The notes below the pieces were generated by a model. That model was not told the DNA's origin. It saw nothing but the letters and a program-made list of their open reading frames with translations, and ran no database searches. A program made the position numbers and the translations under genes. Shown in pieces: positions 53,231-61,721 of a DNA stretch of 64,000 nucleotides (positions are counted from its first letter, which is position 1; each line of letters opens with the position of its first letter). Source of the stretch: Sulfurospirillum halorespirans DSM 13726 (GTDB lineage Bacteria > Campylobacterota > Campylobacteria > Campylobacterales > Sulfurospirillaceae); the NCBI RefSeq assembly GCF_001723605.1, contig NZ_CP017111.1:1922001-1986000 (forward strand), in the 5' to 3' direction.

Positions 53231-54703
53231 TTATCCTCTCACAAAACGGTAGCGAAAACAGGTTTTGGATTCATCCGAGTCTACCTCTATCATGACATCA
53301 TTCGCATCGCAAATTTCTTTAACGATGTTTAACCCCAAACCAAACCCGCCACGCGCCTCATCTTCTCTGTAATAACGATTGAACAATTGCTCAGGCGCTT
53401 TGATCTTCTCGCCTCTATTTTCCACCTCAAACACAACCTCATTTTCATGCGCATACAGCTTTACATGTAAAGGTTGTTTTTCGTAACTGTACTTGATCGC
53501 ATTGGAGAGATTATTGTCGCAAATGCGCTGTAATTCGATCTCATTGAAGAGTATAAACAGCTCAGGTGCGATGTTCGTGCTGATGTGCAGTTTATTGCCC
53601 TGAGCAACATCTTCAAAGTAATCCACGCGCTCTGTCAAAAACGTCGAAAAGTTGATCATACTTTTTTCGTACACGACTCTGTCTTTTTTCACGACATACG
53701 CCAAATCTTCATAGATGTTATCCAGAACCTTCACCGCCGCTTCGATTTTGAGCAGATAAGGATTGGTTTCAAATTTGAGATTGTACAGATCGATATTCAT
53801 GAGAATGATCGAAAGTGGCGTATTGATCTCATGAATCGCGTTTTTAACGAACCGATCTTGTTTTTCAAGGAGCTCCTGTGTAAAATCAATTGAGCGTTTA
53901 AGCTCCACTGTCTTTTGCTCGACAATGCCCTCAAGGTTGCTGTTAAGCTCCACAAGTGCGTTGTTTTTGGCTTTAATCTCTTCGATCATCACGTTCGCAT
54001 GGGTGACGATCTCTTGAAACTCTTGAAACTTGATCTTTTCCATATCGATAAACTCATAACTTTGAGACGCTTTTTTAAACGAGTAGACGATAAAACGAAT
54101 TTCACGCTTCATAATGTCACTCACATAACGGTACTCCACCGTGCTCACCAAGTATAAAAAGAGTGTGAGCATGTAGATTTTCAGCACAAAATTAATGATC
54201 TTATCTTGGTACGCTTTCTTCTTTTCCGCCAGTACATTTTCGATGTTATGTGTGCTGACACCACTGCCCAAAATGAGCTCAAGTGGCGCATAATGCTCCG
54301 TAACAACGATGTCTTTGCCCACATCTTCCACAGGCAATTCTGCGCTACGGTAGAGCATTTTCCCCGAGCTGTGCTCTAAAAAAAGATAATTTTGTCCATT
54401 GCTTGGAGGAATGAGTGCTTTTAAATCTTCTTTGAGTTTGTGATAGATCTGCTCTTTGGAAAGCCCTTCGCTTTGAGAAAAACGGTACTGCGTGATGTTA
54501 TGAAGCAAAAGCAGTTGGGCTTCTGCACTGTTTTGCTGTGTCTGAATGTAACTCTCTTCGATGATTTTGATCTCTTTTTGAAAATCGATGTATTCATTGA
54601 CGATGACCAAACACGCGGAGATAAACGCAAAAACGCCTGCAAAAAGAATCGCCATAAAATTAATCTGATTGATGCTTTTGGTGTCTTTTCGTTTTTGAAG
54701 CAA
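53231..54703 (-). CDS. Sensor histidine kinase with periplasmic domain
   Basis: This 490-residue kinase has helix one (INFMAILFAGVFAFISACLVIV, residues 14-35), a ~130-residue periplasmic domain, a second helix (VLKIYMLTLFLYLVSTV), a coiled coil (about 220-265), a phosphoacceptor HEINTPLSIILMNIDLY, N box NLSNAIKYS and G box GGFGLGLNIVKEI. The start is TTG at 54703, supported by TAAAGGA, which overlaps a 12-bp palindrome. It is divergent from the agmatine deiminase gene. The ligand is unknown. Confidence 0.88.
   Translation of the reverse strand: MLQKRKDTKSINQINFMAILFAGVFAFISACLVIVNEYIDFQKEIKIIEESYIQTQQNSAEAQLLLLHNITQYRFSQSEGLSKEQIYHKLKEDLKALIPPSNGQNYLFLEHSSGKMLYRSAELPVEDVGKDIVVTEHYAPLELILGSGVSTHNIENVLAEKKKAYQDKIINFVLKIYMLTLFLYLVSTVEYRYVSDIMKREIRFIVYSFKKASQSYEFIDMEKIKFQEFQEIVTHANVMIEEIKAKNNALVELNSNLEGIVEQKTVELKRSIDFTQELLEKQDRFVKNAIHEINTPLSIILMNIDLYNLKFETNPYLLKIEAAVKVLDNIYEDLAYVVKKDRVVYEKSMINFSTFLTERVDYFEDVAQGNKLHISTNIAPELFILFNEIELQRICDNNLSNAIKYSYEKQPLHVKLYAHENEVVFEVENRGEKIKAPEQLFNRYYREDEARGGFGLGLNIVKEICDANDVMIEVDSDESKTCFRYRFVRG
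53460..53471. repeat. TTTACATGTAAA palindrome copy
   Basis: Exact copy inside the kinase gene between the N and G boxes, read PLHVKLY. Confidence 0.95.
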
Positions 54704-54711
54704 AAAAATCC

Positions 54712-54723
54712 TTTACATGTAAA
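54712..54723. repeat. TTTACATGTAAA palindrome copy at kinase ribosome binding site
   Basis: Exact copy in the divergent promoter region; its arm runs directly into the AAAGGA of the TTG-started kinase gene. Confidence 0.95.
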
Positions 54724-54784
54724 ACTTTTTGGAGACTATTTTACCTACATTCTCCCAAAAAAAGGAGATACAAGCCATTTTGGG

Positions 54785-54790
54785 TATAAT
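54785..54790 (+). promoter_or_regulatory. -10 box before agmatine deiminase
   Basis: TATAAT preceded by TTTTGGG, 33 bases upstream of the ATG; no convincing -35 box was seen. Confidence 0.45.
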
Positions 54791-54823
54791 TTGGCTCAAA
54801 CCTACGCTACAGGGAGTGACACA

Positions 54824-55816
54824 ATGAAAATCCGAATACCTGCCGAATGGGAAGAGCAAGAAGCACTGGTTGTCGTTTTCCCTCCAAAAGAGAGCGACTG
54901 GGCACACTCCATTAAAGAGATTCATCAAACCTACTTGACCTTTATCGCAACGATTGCGCGTTTTCAAAAGTGCATGGTCATTTGTGAAGACAAAACAGCA
55001 CTGGCAACTTCACTGCCCAATTTACAAAACATCGAACTCATCCAAATGCCCACCAATGACACATGGATACGCGATTTTGGTGGCATCAACATCTATAAAA
55101 ATCATAAACGCCGTACGTATGACTTTGTTTTCAACGCGTGGGGCAATAAATTTGAAGCCAATTTAGACAACACGATTACGAAGCAACTTTTTGAAGAAGG
55201 CTATTTGGAAGGCAAACTCAAAAGTTTGGACTTTGTATTGGAGGGCGGAAGCATCGACAGCAACGGTCATGACGTGATGCTCTCAACCGCATATTGTCTT
55301 TTTGAAGAGAACCGAAACGCCCATCTTTCTAAAAAGAAGATCAAAAAAACACTGATGGAGCTTTTTGGGCTTAAAGAGCTCATTATCTTAGAACACGGCG
55401 CACTCATGGGCGATGACACCGACTCGCACATCGACACGTTGGCTCGTTTTATTAACAAAAACACCATCGCGTACGTGAAGTGTTATGACAAAAAAGATGA
55501 ACACTACAAAGAGCTTCGTAAAATGGAAAAAGAGCTGCAAAAAACAGACTTTCATCTGCTTCCGCTCCCCCTTCCCTCAGCGAAATACTTCAACGATCAC
55601 CGCATCCCAGCAACCTACATGAACTTTGTGCTCATTAATAACGCCGTGCTGGTTCCAACCTACTCAGACGCCTGCGATGCAGAAGTTTTAGCGACTTTTG
55701 AGCGCTATTTTCCGGATCGTGAGGTCGTTGGCATCGAATCCTCCGTGCTGATTCGAGAACACGGAAGCTTGCATTGCGCTTCCATGAATATTTACAAAGA
55801 GAGAGATGACGCATAA
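54824..55816 (+). CDS. aguA: Agmatine deiminase family protein
   Basis: This 330-residue guanidino-group-modifying enzyme begins IRIPAEWEEQEALVVVFPP and has TNDTWIRDFGGINI, FVLEGGSIDSNG, EHGALMGDDTDSHIDTLARF and the C-terminal catalytic cysteine in LHCASMNIYK. It converts agmatine to N-carbamoylputrescine. The length matches the short Campylobacterota form. The ATG at 54824 has AGGGAG upstream; a longer frame into the kinase region is spurious. The next enzyme of the pathway, AguB, is encoded 3.4 kb away at 59184, separated by metal-transport genes. Confidence 0.88.
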   Translation: MKIRIPAEWEEQEALVVVFPPKESDWAHSIKEIHQTYLTFIATIARFQKCMVICEDKTALATSLPNLQNIELIQMPTNDTWIRDFGGINIYKNHKRRTYDFVFNAWGNKFEANLDNTITKQLFEEGYLEGKLKSLDFVLEGGSIDSNGHDVMLSTAYCLFEENRNAHLSKKKIKKTLMELFGLKELIILEHGALMGDDTDSHIDTLARFINKNTIAYVKCYDKKDEHYKELRKMEKELQKTDFHLLPLPLPSAKYFNDHRIPATYMNFVLINNAVLVPTYSDACDAEVLATFERYFPDREVVGIESSVLIREHGSLHCASMNIYKERDDA

Positions 55817-56724
55817 TGACTTTGCAGAAAAAAGCGACTATTGTATCGAGTGCTACCGCTACCATTCTTATCGTTATCAAGCTATTTATTGGACTTTTGA
55901 GTGGTTCTGTCGCTGTTTTAGCCTCTGCCATCGACTCTGTTTTAGACTTAATTGTCTCAGCCTTTAACTATTTTGCCATCACCAAAGCCGAGCAACCTGC
56001 CAATAAAAAGTTCAACTACGGCAAAGGCAAAATCGAAGCGTTAGCCGCGGTTATCGAAGGGACGGTCATTACGGTTTCGGGTCTTTTTATCTTTTACAGC
56101 GCCATCAAAAAAGCGCTCTTTCATGAACCCCTCGAACGCTTAAGTGAGTCTATCCTTGTTATGCTCATTTCGCTAGGTCTTACCATTGCTTTGGTCATTT
56201 TTCTCAATTACGTTGCCAAAAAAACACGCAGTATGGTCGTAAAGTCTGACGCCCTGCACTACAAAACAGACGTGCTCAGCAATGGCGCCATTTTGGTCTC
56301 TTTGGTGCTCATTCAAGTCACAGGATTTGAGCTGATCGACTCCATTATGGGTGTGATTATCTCCATCTACATTATCCATTCAGCGTATGAGATCATTCGC
56401 GATGGCGTTTACATTTTGCTGGATGCCTCACTGGATGAAGAGATTGTGGAGAGCATTAAAAACATCATTCTTGAAGAAAAAGAGCTCAGCGATTTTCACT
56501 ACCTCAAAACCCGAAAATCCGCCAATACCAACTTCGTTGACGTTCACTTGGTTTTTAGCCCAGGTATTTCACTGATGCGAGCGCATCATGCAGGAGATCG
56601 GATCGAAGAGAAGATTAAAGCGCTGATACCGGAGGGTGAATGGGTCATCAACGCCCATCTTGACCCTTACGATGACTCCGAAATCAACGATATGAGGCAA
56701 CAAGTCAAAGGAGAGATGGATTAA
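55816..56724 (+). CDS. fieF: Cation diffusion facilitator, FieF-like
   Basis: This 302-residue CDF transporter has six membrane helices and metal-site motifs LASAIDSVLDLIVSA (Asp pair, helix 2) and VKSDALHYKTDVLSNG (helix 5), plus the C-terminal cytoplasmic domain with FVDVHLVFSPGISLMRAHH. The D-D/D-x3-D pattern fits the Fe/Zn exporters of the FieF class. It overlaps the agmatine deiminase stop (TAATG) and converges with feoB, so iron efflux and uptake genes are adjacent. Confidence 0.82.
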   Translation: MTLQKKATIVSSATATILIVIKLFIGLLSGSVAVLASAIDSVLDLIVSAFNYFAITKAEQPANKKFNYGKGKIEALAAVIEGTVITVSGLFIFYSAIKKALFHEPLERLSESILVMLISLGLTIALVIFLNYVAKKTRSMVVKSDALHYKTDVLSNGAILVSLVLIQVTGFELIDSIMGVIISIYIIHSAYEIIRDGVYILLDASLDEEIVESIKNIILEEKELSDFHYLKTRKSANTNFVDVHLVFSPGISLMRAHHAGDRIEEKIKALIPEGEWVINAHLDPYDDSEINDMRQQVKGEMD

Positions 56725-56736
56725 TTCCCTCTCCTT

Positions 56737-58833
56737 TTAAAACAGTAGCGCTATCCGATACCCAACAAATGCCAATCCCCACGCAATCACGGTCGTAAAG
56801 ACGAAAAGATAGACAAGGTATTTGTAACTCCCACTCTCTTTCATAAAAACAACCGAGGCTGCCATACAGGGCAGATAAAACATCACAAAGATGATAAACG
56901 AAACCGAAGAGGCAAATGAGATCTGCTTTTGAAGCTCGCTGATCAAGCCTTCATTACCCTCATCCACGTCCGAGCCAAGCGCGTATAAAACGCCCAGCGT
57001 TGAGACCACGACCTCTTTTGCCGCTAGACCTGATTCGAGTGCTACCGTCATTTTCCAGTCAAAGCCGATGGGTTGAAACAGAACATCGGTTGATTTGCCA
57101 AGCATGCCTAAGAAACTCTTTTCAAGTAAGAGTTGCGCTTTTGCATTTTCAAGCGTTGCTTTCTCTTCATCGCTGCTGACTAATTCGATTTTTTGATTAT
57201 AACTCTCTTCGATGGTTGGGTATTTTGGGTAATTGCTCGCAAACCAAATGAGCAGTGAAGCCGCTAGTATGAATGTTCCTGCTTTTTTAAGGTACATGAC
57301 AGCCTTCGTGACCACGGTATGCCAGATAAGTCTAACGGAGGGCAAACGATACTTTGGCATTTCCATCACAAAGGGTTCGTCCACACCTTTAAACACAAAC
57401 ACTTTTAAAAATTTAGCTGCGATCAAACCGATAAATGCCCCTGCGATATAAATGAGAAAGAGCACATTTCCCGCATTATTTCCTGCAAAAAAAGCACCTG
57501 CAAAAAGCACATACACAGGAAGCTTCGCCCCACAACTCATAAACCCGATGATAAAAAGTGTGATGAGCCGATCTTTGTCATTTTTAAGGGTTCGTGCACT
57601 CATATATGCTGGCACCGAACAGCCAAAACCCGTCACAAGCGGAATGAAACTTTTACCGTGCAGACCAAAACGGTGAAAAAAGCCATCGAGTAAAAACGCC
57701 ACGCGCGCCATATAGCCCGTCGTTTCCAAAAGCGCGATACCAAAAAAGAGTATGACGATGTTAGGTAAAAACATCACCACCGCACCAACGCCTGAAATGG
57801 CGCCATCGGCGATCATGGAGCCTAGTTCTCCGTCGCCAAAAATCGTTTTGGCATAATTTCCAAGAGCCACAAAAAAAGCATCGATCCAGTCCATCGGAAT
57901 GGAACCGAGCTCAAACGTGAGTTGGAAAAGCCCCCACATCAAAAAGATAAAAATAGGAATCCCAAAGAATTGGTGAATCAAAAGAGCATCAATTTTCTCA
58001 GTAACATTTTTAGAAACACTCTTTTTACATGTAACCGTTTCCGTCACCGCCCCTTTGGCAAAAGCAGCTCTCTCTTCCGCAAAAATTTCACTCACATCTT
58101 TCGTCTCATGGTGCAAGTAAAGATGTTCCAGCGCCTCTTTAAGCAAAGGTGAGAATTCAAGCCAAATGGGTTCATCGTGCATTTTATGGTAAATTTTTGG
58201 ATTTTCTTGTAACAGTTTGAGCACCAAATCACGATACGCAAGCTCTGTTTTATACCGCTTTTGCTTTAAAAAGAACGAAAGCTTTTCCACCTCTTCTTCG
58301 ACCACATCGCTGTAAATCAGTTTTGATTTTTCAAACGGAAATAACGAAACATCAATCGCACGATTCAGCAGTTTCCCAATCCCTCTTTTCGTAGCAGCCG
58401 AAACCTTCACACAGGGTACACCAAGAATGGAGCTGAGCTGTTCATGGTTGATGCAGATGCCCTCTTTGTGGGCTTCGTCCATCATATTGAGCGCCACGAT
58501 CATCTTTTTATCGAGTTCTAAAAGTTGCGTGGTCAGATAAAGATTGCGCTCCAAATTGGTCGCATCGACCACGTTGATGATAAGATCGTAATGCTCATTT
58601 TCTAAAAAATCTTTCGTAACGCGTTCGTCTTGTGTGTAGTCATTGAGCGAGTAAGTTCCAGGAAGATCGACGATTTTGATAGAGCGATTTTGCGTCATAA
58701 AACGCACTTCCGCTTTTTCAACCGTCACACCTGAGAAGTTGCCTACTTTGAGGCGCGCATCGGCGATGGAGTTGATGAGCATGCTTTTGCCCACATTGGG
58801 TTGCCCCACAAGGGCGATGATGAGTTCGTTCAT
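56737..58833 (-). CDS. feoB: Ferrous iron transporter B
   Basis: This 698-residue protein has the N-terminal G domain (G1 GQPNVGKSMLIN, G2 region FSGVTVEKAE, G3 DLPGTYSLN, G4 NMMDEA), the guanine-dissociation helical domain, and a membrane part with two Gate motifs (GFGCSVPAYMSARTLKN and LESGLAAKEVVVSTLGVLY). It takes up Fe(II) across the inner membrane. Its ATG overlaps the feoA stop. A one-mismatch palindrome (58024, reads TCK) lies in the gene near the end of the soluble part. Confidence 0.96.
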   Translation of the reverse strand: MNELIIALVGQPNVGKSMLINSIADARLKVGNFSGVTVEKAEVRFMTQNRSIKIVDLPGTYSLNDYTQDERVTKDFLENEHYDLIINVVDATNLERNLYLTTQLLELDKKMIVALNMMDEAHKEGICINHEQLSSILGVPCVKVSAATKRGIGKLLNRAIDVSLFPFEKSKLIYSDVVEEEVEKLSFFLKQKRYKTELAYRDLVLKLLQENPKIYHKMHDEPIWLEFSPLLKEALEHLYLHHETKDVSEIFAEERAAFAKGAVTETVTCKKSVSKNVTEKIDALLIHQFFGIPIFIFLMWGLFQLTFELGSIPMDWIDAFFVALGNYAKTIFGDGELGSMIADGAISGVGAVVMFLPNIVILFFGIALLETTGYMARVAFLLDGFFHRFGLHGKSFIPLVTGFGCSVPAYMSARTLKNDKDRLITLFIIGFMSCGAKLPVYVLFAGAFFAGNNAGNVLFLIYIAGAFIGLIAAKFLKVFVFKGVDEPFVMEMPKYRLPSVRLIWHTVVTKAVMYLKKAGTFILAASLLIWFASNYPKYPTIEESYNQKIELVSSDEEKATLENAKAQLLLEKSFLGMLGKSTDVLFQPIGFDWKMTVALESGLAAKEVVVSTLGVLYALGSDVDEGNEGLISELQKQISFASSVSFIIFVMFYLPCMAASVVFMKESGSYKYLVYLFVFTTVIAWGLAFVGYRIALLF

Positions 58834-59057
58834 GCTCTTTGCACTCCGATGCTCTTGGCTTCTTCAAAACGAAGCGCTAAAAGCGTACTTCCCACTTCGA
58901 TCTCCATCGTACTTTTTGCGATACTGGTTGCTTTGATTTTGAGGTGACTTCCCCTGCGAAGTCCCAATGAAAAAAGTCTCTGTTTGAGTTCGCCATCGGC
59001 TTCTATATGCGTAACGACAGCGTTGTCGCCAGCATTCATCTCTGAAAGTGTTATCAT
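58830..59057 (-). CDS. feoA: Ferrous iron transport protein A
   Basis: This 75-residue SH3-like protein has DNAVVTHIEADGELKQRLFSLGLRRGSHLKI, the standard FeoA core, and ends with ALRFEEAKSIGVQ. It is a cytoplasmic partner of FeoB. GGGGAG precedes the ATG. The 126-bp divergent region to aguB contains AT-rich inverted sequences (TATCAAAACCTGCGATAAT) that could include a Fur site, but no convincing match was found. Confidence 0.93.
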   Translation of the reverse strand: MITLSEMNAGDNAVVTHIEADGELKQRLFSLGLRRGSHLKIKATSIAKSTMEIEVGSTLLALRFEEAKSIGVQRA

Positions 59058-59143
59058 TAAGCTATCTCCCCTTGTTCATTATCGCAGGTTTTGATAATGT
59101 CCATCAAGATATTAGGTTAAAACGGATTAAAAGCTTATTAATG

Positions 59144-59149
59144 TATAAT
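59144..59149 (+). promoter_or_regulatory. -10 box before aguB
   Basis: TATAAT in an AT-rich stretch, 34 bases upstream of the aguB ATG, with no clear -35 box. Confidence 0.4.
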
Positions 59150-59183
59150 AAAAATAACAAAATTAAGCACATAGGTGGATTTT

Positions 59184-60056
59184 ATGAAAGTCGGACTCAT
59201 CCAACACGCCGTTGAAAGTACCAAAGAAAAAACCCTCGCCAAAACCGTTTCGCTCATCGAAAAAGCCGCCAAACAAGGCGCCGAGCTTGTCGTGCTGCAA
59301 GAGCTTCACCAAGACCGCTACTTCTGCATCAACGAAGATGTTGACTGTTTTGACCTTGCCTCTTCGTGGGAAGCTGACATCGCATTTTGGTCAGGCATCG
59401 CCAAAGCCAACACCGTCGTTTTAGTCACTTCACTCTTTGAAAAACGCTCCGCCGGACTCTACCACAACACCGCCGTCGTCTTTGAAAAAGATGGCACAGT
59501 CGCTGGAAAATACCGAAAAATGCACATCCCCGATGACCCAGGTTTTTACGAAAAATTCTACTTCACTCCGGGTGACATGGGCTACAACCCCATTCAAACC
59601 AGTGTCGGCAAATTAGGTCTCCTCGTCTGTTGGGATCAATGGTACCCAGAAGCGGCACGTTTGATGGCGCTCAAAGGGGCTGAAATGCTCATCTACCCCA
59701 CCGCCATCGGTTGGTTCGATGAAGACGCCGAAGATGAAAAAAAGCGCCAATGTGACGCATGGGAGACCATACAACGCGGTCACGCCGTAGCAAACGGACT
59801 TCCTGTCATCAGCGTAAACCGCATCGGCAAAGAAGCTGACAACCACGGTGTACTTGATGGCATCCGCTTCTGGGGCAACTCCTTTGTCGCAGGCCCACAA
59901 GGCGAAATAATCGTTCGCGCAAGCCATGACAAAGAAGAAGTACTCATCGTCGAAGTCGATCTTGAAAGAGGCGAACACGTCAGACGCATCTGGCCGTTTT
60001 TACGAGACCGCAGAATCGAAACGTATGGGGATTTGACGAAACGATTTATCGACTAA
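59184..60056 (+). CDS. aguB: N-carbamoylputrescine amidase
   Basis: This 290-residue nitrilase-superfamily enzyme hydrolyses N-carbamoylputrescine to putrescine, completing agmatine use. The catalytic Glu is in VVLQELHQDRYF near residue 41, Lys in GKYRKMHIPDDPGFYEKFYF near 115, and Cys in LLVCWDQWYPEAARLM near 153. GWFDEDA and RGHAVANGLPVISVNRIG are also AguB-like. The ATG at 59184 follows AGGTGG. Two tandem palindromes follow the stop codon. Confidence 0.93.
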   Translation: MKVGLIQHAVESTKEKTLAKTVSLIEKAAKQGAELVVLQELHQDRYFCINEDVDCFDLASSWEADIAFWSGIAKANTVVLVTSLFEKRSAGLYHNTAVVFEKDGTVAGKYRKMHIPDDPGFYEKFYFTPGDMGYNPIQTSVGKLGLLVCWDQWYPEAARLMALKGAEMLIYPTAIGWFDEDAEDEKKRQCDAWETIQRGHAVANGLPVISVNRIGKEADNHGVLDGIRFWGNSFVAGPQGEIIVRASHDKEEVLIVEVDLERGEHVRRIWPFLRDRRIETYGDLTKRFID

Positions 60057-60062
60057 AACCTT

Positions 60063-60096
60063 TTTACATGTAAAGATTCAAAGCTTTACATGTAAA
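60063..60096. terminator. Tandem exact palindromes forming a 13-bp stem
   Basis: Exact copies at 60063 and 60085 (22 bp apart) pair as TTTACATGTAAAG / CTTTACATGTAAA around an 8-nt loop. They follow aguB by six bases and precede the ATPase gene by 14, so they may both end aguB and shape the leader of the defence pair. Confidence 0.75.
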
Positions 60097-60110
60097 CCTT
60101 TGGAGTGAGT

Positions 60111-61721
60111 ATGGAACTGGTTTATTTGTGGGTGGAAGAGTATAAAAACATTAAAAATCAAGGGTTTAATTTTTCACCTAGGTTTACATGTGAGTTTTTT
60201 CCTGAATATGATGAAAATAATAAACTAAAAGATAATTGTGAACTAAAAATCACACCAAAAGAGCATGTCAATATTTTCCCTACAAATATTAATGTCACAG
60301 CGATTGTTGGGGCAAATGGAGCTGGGAAGAGTAGTATTTTAGAGTTCTTAAATGAAATATTTCGTATTGAATATAATAAAAATAGAAATTTGATTGTAGA
60401 TTACGATCATGTTCTTAATTTTTGCCTAGCTTTTAAAATAAAAAATACAATCTATGCAATTAAATCAATTGATAATCACGATACTAATTCATTTGAAGAG
60501 AGTGAAAAAATTGAAAATATTTTAGAGTATTACCATTACTCAAATGATAAATCAAACATGAGTAACCAAATATTATTGGATGATATTTCAATAGCCAAAA
60601 TGCTGATATATGATTACTCGAAAAATAAAAATTTCAAATTATCCTCATTTATGTATATACCGAATCAAATATCAATACAACTATGTGATTTTGAAAAAAA
60701 ATTTGAAAAATTAATTTCAAATGACAAACTCTACCCAATGTCTAAACACGAATCAGATTTTGTTTATATAGAAAATATGAGCAAAGAAGTACATCATCAA
60801 ACAGATTTTTTTCATTCAATAACAGATATATATCATCAATTTTTAATATTGAAATTGTTAGAAAAATCTGAGGAAACAGTTGCTTTTTACTTATCAAAAA
60901 GTGATATTACAGAACAGTTAAGCGATAGTGAGTTACTTAGTGAAGAAGATTTTAAAAAATATTTTGAGTGTTATAAAGATTTACTACATGCCCCTAAAAG
61001 AGATATTGATACGTTAAACTCCGTAGAAAAAGAAATATATATTGACAAATATAGCGATTTTTTTGAATTTGATTTTTTTGATGAGAAAAATAGACAATAC
61101 AGTAGTTTAAGTCATGGTGAAAAAACACTTTTTGGACAATTACTTAATATTTATTACCATTCGGAAAAATCAAAAAATGACAATTTTCTCTTTTTATTTG
61201 ACGAACCTGAAATAGCGTTGCATCCAAATTGGCAAAAAAGCTATATTCAAGAATTATCCACATTGACTCAAAAACTAGAAAAAAATTATCATTTTATTTT
61301 TGCAAGCCATTCCCCATTTTTGCTTTCCGACATCCCTAAAGAAAACGTTATTTTCCTAGAAAAAGATAAGGATGGTAGGTCCAAAAATGTCACTAAAGAA
61401 ACAAAAATTGAAACCTTTGGAGCTAATATCCACACCCTACTCTCTCATGGTTTTTTTATGAAAGACGGGCTTATAGGCGAATTTGCGAAAGAGAAAATCA
61501 ATAAAGCTATTACAATTCTAAATAAACAAGGCAAACTCAGTAAAAGTTCTCTTGCATATTGTGAACAAATCATTTCAATTATTGGCGAACCTATACTTAA
61601 ACGACAACTTCAAAGAATGCTTGATAGCAAAAGGCTTTACAAAATGGACGAGATAGATCGCTTAAAAGCTGATATTTCAGAGCTTCATCAAAAACTAAAA
61701 AAATTAGAAAATAGAAAATGA
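60111..61721 (+). CDS. AAA15/OLD-like ABC-fold ATPase of a Septu-like defence pair
   Basis: This 536-residue ATPase has Walker A VGANGAGKSS near residue 67, an ABC-type signature LSHGEKTLFGQLL near 328, Walker B FLFDEPEIALHPN near 360 and H-loop FASHSPFLLSD near 397, separated by a long helical insert. It is the SMC/RecF-like AAA_21 class. It overlaps by four bases an HNH nuclease gene, the PtuA-PtuB (Septu) gene order. The ATG at 60111 follows GGAG; an upstream GTG at 60105 is less likely. The gene is far more AT-rich than all neighbours, strong evidence of acquisition. It has only a degenerate palindrome (TTTACATGTGAG, 60182). Confidence 0.82.
   Translation: MELVYLWVEEYKNIKNQGFNFSPRFTCEFFPEYDENNKLKDNCELKITPKEHVNIFPTNINVTAIVGANGAGKSSILEFLNEIFRIEYNKNRNLIVDYDHVLNFCLAFKIKNTIYAIKSIDNHDTNSFEESEKIENILEYYHYSNDKSNMSNQILLDDISIAKMLIYDYSKNKNFKLSSFMYIPNQISIQLCDFEKKFEKLISNDKLYPMSKHESDFVYIENMSKEVHHQTDFFHSITDIYHQFLILKLLEKSEETVAFYLSKSDITEQLSDSELLSEEDFKKYFECYKDLLHAPKRDIDTLNSVEKEIYIDKYSDFFEFDFFDEKNRQYSSLSHGEKTLFGQLLNIYYHSEKSKNDNFLFLFDEPEIALHPNWQKSYIQELSTLTQKLEKNYHFIFASHSPFLLSDIPKENVIFLEKDKDGRSKNVTKETKIETFGANIHTLLSHGFFMKDGLIGEFAKEKINKAITILNKQGKLSKSSLAYCEQIISIIGEPILKRQLQRMLDSKRLYKMDEIDRLKADISELHQKLKKLENRK

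Noticed and set aside
54440-54823. Long upstream extension of the agmatine deiminase frame
   Set aside because: It is antisense to the kinase gene, lacks family motifs and passes through the promoter region; the conserved start is at 54824.
59058-59183. Fur box upstream of feoA
   Set aside because: The region is AT-rich with partial inverted sequences, but no stretch gave a convincing 19-bp Fur match by eye.
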